A stretch of 64,000 nucleotides of DNA from Pyrrhosoma nymphula (taxonomy: Eukaryota; Arthropoda; Insecta; Odonata; Coenagrionidae), in NCBI GenBank assembly GCA_963573305.1, contig OY754337.1, forward strand, positions 50,977,164 through 51,041,163. The letters run 5' to 3'. Positions 22,333 through 33,014 of this stretch are shown here, piece after piece. The first letter of the stretch is position 1, and every line of letters starts with the position of its first letter. Under the pieces are notes generated by a model. The model was not told where the DNA came from. It saw only the letters and a program-made list of their open reading frames with translations, and made no database searches. The position numbers were made by a program, and so were the translations under genes.

Positions 22333-23056
22333 TTGAAAAGGCCTCAGGGACAAAAGAGCCCCAAAATTGTTTGTTTTAAAATACTGCTAAGCTAGAATTA
22401 TGGTTGCGTAGTATTTATGTTGAGGACTCTAGTTTTAGGGAGTGCGGAATAGTGAGTTTTTGCGGCAAGGCGAAGAACTGTTACGAAACGAAAACCTCGA
22501 GCCATTTCGTATTACAGCCACCCACGACAATGTCCTCATCTTCTTCGCGCGTGTTCCGTGTTCATTGGTTTTTATGGAGGACGGCGGAAGGGTTTTAAAC
22601 CACAGTTTGCACCCTATCTCCTCTCCAGGGGTTTGGGGGTTAGTTGGAGAAGGATAGGGGCCTGGTTTTTGGAAGGGTCCGTGCGACGCTGGAGTGAGGG
22701 AAAAGTGTGCAAAGAAAAAAGCATGAGGTGAGGAGAAAGTTAGTGAAAGATACTGTGAAAAGTTCACCAAAATGATTTAGCATTACTAAGAAGTGTTAAT
22801 GTATGACTGCTCTCCTTTGAGAGCCTTAAAAACCTATTTAATGTGAACATTTTGTACGTTAGTTAAAAAAAATATGGATTGCATAAGATTTTAAAGCCTT
22901 GGCATATGATTGTTTTTTTTTCTCTCCGATACGTGCTTTGCGGTTCGTTTACTTTACAGTAACTTTGGAGGTATTATGTACTTATTGCACTCATGTTTTA
23001 ATGGTAGCTCCCGTCCAGGAATTTCTTTGGAGCTACCCAAAGCTCTCATTTTAACG
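22333..23056. other. Unassigned sequence
   Basis: Several overlapping frames (22404-22770, up to 111 codons) lie here, none with a recognisable domain. The 22450-22700 part is somewhat GC-richer. Confidence 0.35.
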
Positions 23057-23268
23057 TTTCTTATTTATTTATTTTTATTTATTTATTTTACAACACCCCC
23101 GAAAACAGCCACTCATTGGGCCTTATATCGGTTGTATTAACAACTCATAACAGACAATCACAACCACCCGTGCCCTGGATGGGAAAAACCTACCCAGGCG
23201 GGACTCGAACCCGTGACCTTCGGCTTGGCAGGCGAGGACTTTACCCCGCCACCACCGACGCCGGCGGT
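23057..23268 (-). repeat. tRNA-derived SINE, near-complete copy
   Basis: On the minus strand the element starts GCCGGCGTCGGTGGTGGCGG. The A-box region follows (GGTGGTGGCGGGGTAAAG), then about 30 bases later a perfect-looking B box (GGTTCGAGTCC within CACGGGTTCGAGTCCCGCC), a body of about 130 bases, and an AAATAAATAAAT tail (plus-strand TTTATTTATTTATT at 23060-23089). A head with both polymerase III boxes, an unrelated body and a simple A/T tail defines a tRNA-derived SINE. The copy at 3199-3306 shares the head and the start of the body. I could not identify a clear target duplication. Confidence 0.82.
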
Positions 23269-24609
23269 TTTATGTTTTTATTACATATTCATGATGAATG
23301 ATGAATATTTAGCATGAAACGCAAAAAAACATCGCACGGATTAGAGTTCTTTCAAAATGAAAAAGAATGAAATAGGTTCAAATTTATCTACCTATTTTAA
23401 CGATTGGGTGAAGATAGCATTGCATTTGGCAAAATTGAAAATCCCTTGTAAGCTTATGGAAAATATTTCAGCCACCCCTGTTAATCCACCATTGGATAAG
23501 TAAATGCGATGACCTGCCCTGAGGTTTTCTGACCCGAAGATGGAATTTGGAATGGTAGTTCATCTCTGATCTGAAGATGGAAGCTGAAATGCCTCCAAAA
23601 CGACAATGTCTTAATGAAGACTCCACGCAGCGAAATATTCCAGAAAATCCAGCTGCACCAGCAAGTTCTTCAAACAGGCGAGATTAACAGACAGACGGAC
23701 AGAAAAATGGACAGACAAACTTAAGTGAATAAGTAATATGGATAGATGGATGTACACGATAGTGACAATTATAATAGATTCCCAAATATATTCTCAATCT
23801 TAGAGTGTTTTATTGGAATACTAGGCGGAGGAAAATACTTGTGCGTTGGTGGACAGTAGGAGACGTGAATTGGGGGAAGAAGTTTTTTCACTCTCAAAGG
23901 AAATCTGCTCGGGGGAATGAGTGAGGTTTTGTGTAGAACGGTAAATAGAGGGAAAGGGCTGAAGGATTGTAGCTAAAAGATATTTATGGTGTCACAGAAG
24001 GGTTGTGTGGTGACTTCGAAAAAAGTCTCTCAGTTTTTTTATACATCCCTCCCCCCTAACCTAAGTCCCACCAGAATTTTTTCTCCTGTTACCTTCTGCT
24101 TCTTTTTTTTTGATAAAAAATAATGACGTCGGATGAAAATAAAAAAAACTAGGGCTGTCTCGTTGAACTTCGTCGCCCCCCCACCCGCGCGTGTCAAAAC
24201 CAGCGAATGCCTTTTTCATTGAGTTCTACCGCCTCCCTCTCCCCTCTACTCTCTCCCCGGCGGTCGCGGTGGTAGTGGACGGGACCGAAAGAAGTGAAGT
24301 GCCTGAGTTGGAAATTGAGAATGAAAAATCACCTGTTTCTCTTTTGAGCTCCGGAGGTATACATACTTATATATAAAAAAAATTCGCGTTTCGTATCATT
24401 TTGATTTTTTATCAAAAGCGCTTTGAGAGATGCAGGACGTTCTTATATTGCCTCAGTTGGAGTTTAATTTGATGGAATTCTCTCCCTCTTCCGGAAAGGC
24501 TTGTCGGGATAGATAGGTAGACTATCTTCATAGGTATGATGAGAGTAAGGTAAAGCAATAAAAACAATATATCTATACAAAGAGGGTGGACGAAAACATA
24601 TGGAAACAC
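23269..24609. other. Unassigned; one CTGAAGA motif and a GAC-rich repeat
   Basis: At 23575-23610 the plus strand reads CTGAAGATGGAAGCTGAAAT then GCCTCCAAAACG, like the motif in the foldbacks at 47.8 and 58.2 kb. A CAGACAGACGGACAG-type repeat at 23663-23742 also occurs at the window's right edge. The GC-richer stretch at 24160-24310 carries a 61-codon frame (24191-24376) with no known domain. Confidence 0.35.
23663..23742 (+). repeat. GACAGACGGACAG-containing dispersed repeat, copy 1
   Basis: CAAACAGGCGAGATTAACAG followed by degenerate ACAGACGGACAG and AAGT..AATAAGTAATATGGAT matches 63911-64000 (CAAACAGGCGGGACTGACAG ... AAGTGGATTAGTAATACATA). The non-repetitive flanks match as well as the GACA part, so these are copies of one dispersed repeat. 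Confidence 0.6.
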
Positions 24610-24830
24610 ACGAAAGACACAAGTAACGACTTTTTATATTTCGGTGGCCCGTCGTACTATCTTTCTCAAAGAAAGTCCCAAGGGGAAGGCCAACAGATAA
24701 ATTCACTGTCCAAATAAAGAGGAAAGTACATAAGAAGAGCCACCAGGGAGTGAGAGAAATATTGTATCATAGGGAAGGATGAAGGGCTGCAGTCAAGCAA
24801 TCTAAGGATTGACTTTTCAGTTCTTACGCA
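24610..24830 (+). pseudogene. RTE-type LINE, C-terminal fragment
   Basis: The plus strand reads VPRGRPTDKFTVQIKRKVHK, KSHQGVREI, and AAVKQSKD with a stop, over the AGGGCTGCAGTCAAGCAATC end shared with the copies at 7575-7800 and 10981-11330. GRPxDK followed by the NYxxMR..DREGWRAA pattern is the RTE C-terminus. A minus frame over the same DNA is a shadow. Confidence 0.65.
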
Positions 24831-25918
24831 TTAACTATGTATGCAAGGGCTCAAAGTTGAACTTATTTTATATCTAGTACCCGCTTTCAATTTCCTCTGT
24901 AAATTACTGAGGACAAGCTTATATAGAACCTGTTGGTGTTCAGTAAAAAAAATTGGTACTGGGCAATAATAACATTTTTCCTATAAAATGTTCATTACTT
25001 TTTTGTTTTGAATGCAATTCTGACCGACGATGAAATTCTTCGAAATTGTCACGAGGACTTGATGATGACGTAGTGCATTGAGACCCGAGTCGTAATTCAG
25101 GTTTTTATTTTTGTGGAAGATTTAAGATCTTTTTATCTATTCATAATGTTTAAAATTTCCCGCAAGGTAGTCTGGTTCTTCTGAATTTGTTCATGGACCA
25201 AGGGATAATTTGTGCTCAGGGGGGAATATAAAACGACGTTGGAAATCAGAATTACTAGTATGTGATAGAGTTGGTCGCGAGCGGAGAATAATTGTAAACT
25301 GCCATGATTTCATCCTAGCATTGAAAAACTGATAATGATAGAATACAAACTGGTTTAGGAAAGGGGAAATATAACTCATTGGATAGAATATTTGGGAAAG
25401 GAAAAGAATTTTGGTTTGTGGATGGATCGCGCTAAGACGATTGGTTGTGAAGGTTTGAAGGGAAAGATTAATACCTATCTCTTTTTTAAAATTTAATGGA
25501 AGGTCGATGAATTGATTGGTCACGTACTCTTCCTTTTTTATGTGTCTTCCACAGAGTGCCACCAATCTGTCTGGCGTAATACGTGTCCTGACGCAATTCT
25601 CTGCAAACGGTTCGCAATCTGAAGAGGCGGTGCAGAAGGCCGTAAAAACTACGGATGGAATCCTCTCTCTCTCCCTCCCGCAGTACGTGAGTAGAGCCCT
25701 TGAAAACCATTGCATGTTTCAAAGTGGGAGGACTGGAAGTAATTGACTGCGACTCGGGTGAAGACGACGAATGACTGACCTTGAAAAGCGATAACATGCA
25801 ATTCAGAGAGACGTGCTCCTGGATTAGACTTTTCGTGTCATTCCGTAGCGTCAAACGAATATATCTTGTTGTTACTCGCTCTAATATATGCCGTCGTTTT
25901 CAACATCAGCGATTATAA
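24831..25918. other. Unassigned; longest open frame of the window
   Basis: Minus-strand 25191-25715 is open for 174 codons and overlaps a 122-codon minus frame (25486-25854) in another phase. I recognise no domain in either. Both strands are open over the same 25486-25746 stretch, which argues for a compositional effect. It is left as non-coding until tested. Confidence 0.35.
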
Positions 25919-26280
25919 GCTGGCTGAAGCGGTAAACATGAGTACACATTTTTATAATTTTCAAGTAAAAAAACACTTCTTGGACCACATTTCACAAAAG
26001 TGCATCTGTTTATGTGATAACGTATAATAGATAAAGTATTCAAAATGATATAAAAGTTACATTATACGTTTTTGCCATTGTCAAAGCATGATATATCTTG
26101 AGTAGTCGGTGGGTAATTCGAAATTTAGGCTAAAGTTAATTTTTTAATACTTTTTTCGAATGTATGACTCAGCGCGACACCTTTTTTATTGCGATAATTG
26201 TTAGCAACCATTATAAAAATTTGAAATGTATTATTTCTTGGTTAGAAGAAAATCCTACTTATCCCCATAACGGATATCCG
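25919..26280 (-). mobile_element. GGTGG/TTAA repeat, copy 3 (truncated)
   Basis: It is in reverse orientation to copy 1. It starts GCTGGCTGAAGCGGTAAACA after TATAA. It keeps CTTGGACCACATTTCACAAA, AGTGCATCTGTT, CTCAGCGCGACACC and ATTATTTCTTGGTTAGAAGA in the expected order, then loses similarity near 26280. Confidence 0.6.
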
Positions 26281-26353
26281 CGAAGTTCAACGCTATATTA
26301 ATCTGTATAGGATGCTTTCGACGGCGTCCCTTCATATTTTCATCGTACGTTCT

Positions 26354-26760
26354 CTTAAGGCTCATGGGGTGGTAGACATCTTTAAGTGAACACTTAAATC
26401 ATTTTTTAAGTAAGTCGAAAACATTTTTGGGCCGCATTTAATTTAAGTGGGTTCTTAACATCAGTTTATGCGGTGGAACTCAACATAAATGCAGTAATGC
26501 AAATGATACATGAATTATATATTACATTCTTACTATAACTATGTTATGACTTCAGTTATTAATAGTTTTCGGCGTGGTATTCCAAATTTAGGCGAAAACT
26601 AGTTTTAAATATTTATCGGAATATTTGAATCGGTGTGACACAATATTAGTTATCAGCCACTGAAACAATATAACACGTATTATTTCACTTTTAGAAGAAA
26701 ATCTGTACAAATCGAATTGTGATAACTTATATCACAAGGCATTGAATTACCAATGCATGC
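26354..26760 (-). mobile_element. GGTGG/TTAA repeat, copy 4 (diverged)
   Basis: It follows copy 3 within about 75 bp in the same orientation. It has TTAAGTGAACACTTAAATCA, GTTTTCGGCGTGGTATTCCA, CGGTGTGACACAATATTAGT and ATTATTTCACTTTTAGAAGA in family order. A GGTGGCTGTAGCG terminus lies at about 26935-26948, but its orientation is the opposite of that expected for this copy's right end. Confidence 0.55.
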
Positions 26761-26960
26761 AATACCAAATCAGATAACTTATATCTCATGTGCATTGAAT
26801 TACCAAAAAAAGGTAATCGGTAAAATGTATTTATTTTCAATTTCACATATAGAGAAAGGTTTCAAAGTACTAGTAAGAGCACGCACGTTTCACGCAAATA
26901 TATTTATAGACAAAAATTTTTCAAACCACGTCAAGGTGGCTGTAGCGTAAAATGACTTAA

Positions 26961-27999
26961 ATGTCCTTTAATTCATGTCTACTGTCTACTTGCTGATAAA
27001 CCAATGCCCTGTTTGATATGAATAAGAAATTCCTACATTTACATTTCTTTCGCGAATTGAACTTGAAATTAAGTGGTCCTTATAATGCAGTAACGGGTAA
27101 ATATGAATTATAAAAATTATACTTTAATATAATATATCTGTACCGAAAATAATGCTTGTTTACGGAATCTATTTGTAATAAGCAAAAACGCAGGCAAATG
27201 AATTGCAATGAAATATATACGTATATACGCGAGATGGTTCTTCGCGTCTTCGTTCTATCGCAGACAATAACAGGTTACGGCAGTTCTATCACGTTTTTCT
27301 GTAGAGAGACTAAAATTTCATGATTTGGGTGAGGCGGAAGATAATAATTAGCCCGCAAAAGAAGATATTAGTTACGTCGAAGACAAAGCGTTCTTGCGCG
27401 TAGTAAGACTTCAACTCTCTTAAAAAATATGCCCACGAGCAAGGGGAATACCTTGAGAATTATAGCCTTGAATGAGGGTATGGTTGAGCGTGCTAAAATA
27501 CCAGACAAAAACCTGTATGGCATGAATAATGCATCACAACGATACAACGTGAGTCCCTTTCGAAATTTAATTTAACCCACAGCACTGACTGGAACTCTTT
27601 CCGTGTTTTCACATCGCATTAACATATTGTGGCGGGGCTCTTCAAAAACATCCTAACGGTGGAACACGGATATTCCGATGATTTAATTAAGATTTCGAGT
27701 GATTGGCTCGGAATCTTGAGGAAACTCAGTTGATGTAGCCATCTGCAATATGCGATAATCTGGATGTGATTATTTGCGCGGTTCTTCGCATGCTTTGCTC
27801 AAGAAATAAATCGGCCAAAAAAATAAAATTCAACAAGATGTATTTACCACTGGGCTATTTTATATCGGAGAGATTAGTTGGTATAGCAACTGAATACTAG
27901 GAAAATGCTTTTTGATGTCTGGAAATTTTTCAACATTACTTTAAGCGATCGAAAAAAATTTATATTTTTACAGTGATTGAATTAATTAATTGAAAAAGG
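26961..27999. other. Unassigned sequence
   Basis: AT-rich DNA without frame, repeat or RNA that I can name. Confidence 0.4.
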
Positions 28000-28375
28000 T
28001 TGATTTAATATGGAGTGTGGCATTTTATGGCGCATAAACTTGAAATCTGGAAAGAGAGGACGAGAATTGGTGGCAGGCGTTTGAAATGTTGGCGTGGAGG
28101 AGTATGGAGATTTTGGTGGACGGAAAGGAAGACAAATGAGGAAGTCCCCGGTAAGGTGGGCGAGGAGAGGAAACCTATGGAGGAGATTAGGAGGAGGCAG
28201 ACGAGGTGGTTGGAGCATGTAATGAGGAGTGAGGGATACTGAGGGCCGGCATAAATGAAAGAATAATGGGTAATCCGGGGAAATGAAGGAGGAAAATTGG
28301 TTTTATAGACGGGATGGAGAGAGATAGGACTCTTGCTGAAATGAAGGAAGAAATCGTGGGAAAAATATAGGGCCT
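28000..28375 (+). pseudogene. RTE-type LINE, C-terminal fragment
   Basis: With frame shifts the plus strand reads AFEMWAWRSMEILVD-like, ERKTNEEVPGKVGEERKPME, EIRRRQTRWLEHVMRSEG and then a degraded GxxxGxPGxxRRK-like linker and MERDRTLAEMK. The order WVWRRMxxISWTExKTNEEVLxxVGEERxLMxxIRxRQxRWxGHVxRxEG is the standard RTE/HmRTE-type C-terminus. It is the subfamily closest to intact RTE proteins in this window. No RT core is present. Confidence 0.8.
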
Positions 28376-31300
28376 GCGCGCATTAAATTGTAGAGGTTTC
28401 AATCTTCCAGTTAAACATTCTTTAACCGGTGGAATACCGTATTGAAAATAATAAGCGAATTCGACAATGTTGGCCGCATTGCAACTGTAGAATTGATGAT
28501 GTGCCGCCCAGAACTCTGTCAGCAAAAGTTATGTAGTAGGTACTCTGGTAATCCTTACAGCAGACCATTGTAAATAGGTCTTCATTCATTTGCGTTGAAA
28601 TTGGGTTGTGCATTAACAAGTTTTATCTTTGCAACCGGGAGTCTATGCCAAGAAAGAAATGCCATAGCCATCGGTGGAATGTAAGGCGTTATGTTAGATT
28701 TAAACGTTTTACATGCCCATATTTTGATACATCGTTGGAAAATGCTTGCAGCCACGTTGGCTTTCATCGTGACGTCACTTCGCAGTAAACATCGTAGAGT
28801 ATGTATCGTGCATCTATCTCATAGTTTCATGAACTATACCGTGTATCTACTTTTGGAATGCCTTTATAATTGGCCTTAACCCCAAATTTTCTTCACTTTC
28901 CTTTAAGTTAAAGAAATAATTTTTCTCTGGCACGTTTGTGTGAGTTCAGTCAGCTCCTTTGTTAATAATATTCCACAGATGCACTATTACCTAATGATAA
29001 AAGAACCATATTTTTTGGAAGAGAAATGTTTGCAATGTCATGGAAAGATTTTTTCTGGCACAATATACTTATGACCCATTTTGTATTAATCTATACTGAT
29101 TGTGAGTAATTAGGCGAATATCAATGTAGGGGTTTAATTGTAGCAAATTAATAACATCGGGTTTACAACAGAATCAAGTCATAAACCCTACTCCATATCT
29201 CTTTAATCCATTCTTCTGTAATAGTTTCCTGATATCCTTTTCATAGTTCTTTCTCTTAAAATAAATTTTAACCTAAAAACCCCTCTCGATTTCCATTTTT
29301 AAGTCTTTAAATTATCCTTCTTTTTAGACTCCTGGCATTATAAAGAGTTTATAGAATTGTTTGAAGAAAGACCATGAAAAGTCAGTCGTTAGCAAACCTG
29401 CCATAATGAGCAGGCATCGACGGGCTGTTAAAAAATAGTTCTTAGTATAAGTAGTAAAATAGTAGAGAATTCTCATTCTATTATTCTTAGTCTTCGTTTT
29501 TTATTTTAGTTGTTCCTTTTTATGTGTGTTGATACGTCGAGTGTTACTCCCAAGCGAAATAATTTTCAAGTTTCACACAAGTATTTCCCTGTGGGAAAAG
29601 AGTTAAGTGTCTGATGTTTTTTTCTGCTGGTCAGGTGTTCTCCGCCCAGGACTCAAAAACCTCGTCATTTACATCCCCTGGAATATAAATAGATTTATCT
29701 CGGTGCATCTTCAGCTGTTATATTTCCAGCATCTCTAAATCACTAGTTTTGGTCTTCCGATGAGGTGCCAAGGCCTTGCACGGAGTAGTAAATATTTAAA
29801 GGAGTCACTTAATCCAGAATTTTATTTTCTGGTGAAGTCTAAAAGCATCGGGAAATCCATTGCAGCATAGGGTTCTGCACACCTGACAGAAATAATTTTG
29901 CTGTCATGAAAATATTATTGTTCCGTTTTTGTCAAAACGTTTATTCTCCAGGAATAAAGCTAAAATTTAGGTGACCACGTCTTATTCAATCATCTCTGAA
30001 TATCTATAAGTTATTGCGGGATTGTTTATAACTAATAACGATCAATATTTTATGAAGATCGTGTGTTATTTATGCATTTTAACTGATAAGTACTTAAAAA
30101 AAATATTATTTACATTATTTGAGCAATAAAATTTTCAGGCATCTGCCCAATATAAAATACTCCTCTATGCAATCGTCTTAGGAATATTGCCGTGTGAATC
30201 GTCGTCAAAGTCTCGTTTAAACATTAATTATGAGTCATGTTCTTGGAAGGTTACCCGTTTTGTTAACCATCATCGGTCATTAAATAAGGTTATTGCAGCC
30301 TTACATTGCTTGCCTACTCTTTAATGTACCTCTGGAATGTTTCACTGGGAGAAATGACTATTAATGCACGGAGACTGAATTTTCTAGAGAGAATATTATG
30401 ATGGTTTCCCGTTGCCTTCCACATCCCAGTACTACGGCCGTTTCCTAAAACTTAATTTTCACCCTCAAGTATTGTTATTGATGTTGGACCGATCTTATTA
30501 AATTGACTCATTAATGCCGTCCGGTGAAACTGCTGCCTTTCGTCAATGCAGCATATCAGCGCAAACTTTGTTAATAAGAAATATATTTTTTGCAGAAATC
30601 GGCAGTAAAATTGATCTAAATGGGACTATGGCTTTCATTATTATTGAATCCATGATGTCTTGATCACAATTCTTAGAATTATTATTTTAGGGCGTGGTAT
30701 GATATGAGTTGGATGTATCAAATATGTAATATTTTGTAAGTAGAATTAATCAGACATTCCTTAGCGGGTTGAGACGAAAGCCATTGATTGAGTGATGTTA
30801 CTTATCATTTTTAGGGTTTAGAGGTAAGGTTAATAACGCCGAAGCAATCGTCTTCTTTCTACAATCGGCATTTTTCTCAGTTAGTAATAAAAAACCAGTT
30901 TCATCTCATCCAGGTAAAACGATAATTTAAGCTAATCCTCCCTCTGGGATGGGATTTTACGTCAAGATGGGTGATGCGGTAAAGGGTACGAGGCTACTTT
31001 GTCTAAAAAATGTTTCCGCGACTTGACAACAGCAGAGGGTGTAAAAGGCCATCTTTTACTCAAATATCTTTCATCCTGTTTACGGAAGGTATCCGTTTGC
31101 TCTGTTTGCACTCCAGCCAAACGGAATCCCGTCGTCCAATTTATCACTATAATTTCGCTGGACGGCAACCCCACTTGGAAAGTTTTTTTCTTCGGGGCTA
31201 CAAGACGATTAATTTTCACGGTTTCTTTCTTTGATTTTGAAGCCGTAAGGCAACGTTTACTCACGCATAACATTCCGTACCCTAAGAAACGTTCGAAAGT

Positions 31301-32495
31301 GGAATCTGAAACATTTTTAAGGATATGCATGATTTCATTTTTATGGTGTGAGTAAACAATTTTTCAAAAAGTGCACATATGCAGGGTAATGAAGAAGTGC
31401 GTTTAGTGTTTATTTGAAAGCTTATTAAACAGCAGTACCTTAAGTAAATATGGAATTGATATACTTTTTGGGATACATTCAGGAATACATTGGTTGTTTG
31501 AAATTTGAGTATTTTTTTCTTTTGATAAGTGTCTGTTAAAATGTAATAAATGAATTTTCCATTGGCTGTTTTTTTCTTTAATAAAATATTTTCTTGTGAA
31601 TTGAGCCATTAGGCTGAATTTAGTAAGGCTTATCCACCCGTTTGTTGTTCCCTCTTCCCTGTAAGGCCTATTTACTGTGGGGATAAACAAGGTTTAAAAT
31701 AATGGTACCTTTTGTCTTGTTTATTCTACATTCACTTCCCTTTATGCCTCTTCACCACAGTCATAATCTCGGTGTCTAGTGTTTATATTTTATCAGAGTA
31801 TGGTGGTTATGTTCGCATTATCTCATGAATTGGCCTCGGTTGAACGACGGAGTGTATGCGATGATCTCACTTTCATACTAAAACAATAAATCTATATGGT
31901 TACTTGAGATTTGCACGGTCTCATTATAACGTGAAAACATCGACGTTTTTCTCAAAAAGTTCATGATTATATTGTTGATCGAGATACTGTTCGATATCGT
32001 ATGTCCTTTTTGCTATATAGTTTAACTCTTGGTGGCTTACGTTCTGTGGAAGAGATAAGCCAAAACACCTCAGAGTCATTGATCTCTCGTGCCTAGCGTA
32101 TTTTTAACTTCGTCTCTGACATAGGATCATGTTTCTCGGAACCGTTCAGGGCCCCTTATTAAACTTATCCAGATAAACTTATTAAACACGCCCATCAGGT
32201 ATGGAGCGTTGACCGTTTGAGTGGTATTTTCGGATTAAATTTATCTCCGATAGTGAAGGGAAGTCGCGGAGAACGGAGAAAAGATCGCTCCGGGGCCTTC
32301 TCTCATTTCTAGCGTCAAATTCCTATCGATTATCTCGCTATAATCTTTCCTTCTCGTGGAGTTCAAGATGTTTCTCGAATGCTTGTCCTCTCATAGCGCA
32401 TGGTATTATTACATATCACCTACTTGATTTCTCTATTACTTCTCTCTCTGTCTTTATCCCCATCTCTATCTCTTGTATATTTTTTAATTTAAGTA
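28376..32495. other. 4.1 kb of unassigned sequence
   Basis: I recognise no element in this, the longest blank stretch in the first half. Two overlapping frames at 30962-31355 (122 codons minus, 118 plus) occupy the same DNA on both strands and show no domain. At about 29383-29412 a small hairpin (CCTGC..GCAGG) is present. It may be ordinary intergenic or intronic DNA. Confidence 0.4.
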
Positions 32496-32862
32496 CAGGG
32501 TTATTCAAAAAGATGGTCCTCAATTTAATTAATTTATATTTAATGAAGTATAAATTGGACGTGAACAATCTACATACTATTTAAAAGAGGAAGTTTGAAA
32601 GTTTTTTTTAACGCAGGTTATAAATCTTCAATGTGTCCCCCCTTTGCTGCACGGCAAACATCTAAGCGGTAGCCAAATTCGTCCCACACGCCTATTGGCG
32701 CGTGTACCCTAGCGGCCCTTTTCGCAACCATCACTGCTCAAGCGGTGGTATACAAAACTTTGGAACTTCCTCTTTCCATTGGTATGTAGACTGTTCATAT
32801 CCAATTTATATTTCGTGAAATACAAATTAATTAAACTGGGTCTATCTTTTTGAATAACCCTG
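32496..32862 (-). mobile_element. Short Tc1/mariner element with about 110-bp inverted repeats
   Basis: The two ends are CAGGGTTATTCAAAAAGATG and, read inward from the right, CAGGGTTATTCAAAAAGATA. They match for about 110 bp (32496-32606 and about 32752-32862). TA duplications lie on both sides (32494-32495 and 32863-32864). The 367-bp element is nearly all inverted repeat. Its unique centre holds the last codons of a transposase on the minus strand. It has the same architecture as the element at 8802-9390, with a different terminal sequence. Confidence 0.92.
32618..32710 (-). pseudogene. Tc1/mariner transposase, extreme C-terminus
   Basis: The minus strand encodes RVWDEFGYRLDVCRAAKGGH then IEDL and a TAA stop. 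The element at 8802-9390 ends EWEELAYRPDVC...GAHIEHL, so both derive from related transposases. Everything upstream of this signature, including the whole catalytic domain, is deleted. Confidence 0.8.
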
Positions 32863-32866
32863 TATT

Positions 32867-33010
32867 ATGGAGTATTGGTCAATATTAAAGAAAACAGCTC
32901 AAGCTGACATATCCTGCAGCATAGCAGAAACCGAGCCTGATCTAAAGAGAAGACTTTTTAGAAATGGTAAATATAGCCAGATGTCAAAATTGTTACAATA
33001 TAAAATGTAA
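32867..33010 (+). CDS. Possible terminal-exon-like frame of 47 codons (unproven)
   Basis: An open frame starts 4 bases after the mariner's target duplication: MEYWSILKKTAQADISC, then SIAETEPDLKRRLFRNGKYS and QMSKLLQYKM. Its TAA stop overlaps AATAAA (33009-33014). The residue composition looks more protein-like than most frames here, and a pyrimidine-rich tract (about 32426-32480) ending in AG at 32492-32493 lies just upstream of the mariner. One reading is a last exon whose start was hit by the mariner; another is chance. I recognise no family. Confidence 0.2.
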   Translation: MEYWSILKKTAQADISCSIAETEPDLKRRLFRNGKYSQMSKLLQYKM

Positions 33011-33014
33011 TAAA

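Noticed and set aside
18635..22360. Pairing of the CTGGGGCTACTTTGGCCC motif with AGAGCCCC near 22348 as one element
   Set aside because: The match is short and the interval contains several independent insertions.
23157..23268. Possible tRNA gene on the minus strand
   Set aside because: A and B boxes are present, but acceptor and anticodon stems do not form and a SINE body with tail follows.
25191..25715. 174-codon minus-strand frame, the longest in the window
   Set aside because: Other frames on both strands are open over part of the same DNA, no domain is recognisable, and I see no convincing splice or promoter signals.
30962..31355. Opposed 122- and 118-codon frames over the same bases
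   Set aside because: Mutual antisense openness without homology suggests few stop triplets rather than coding.
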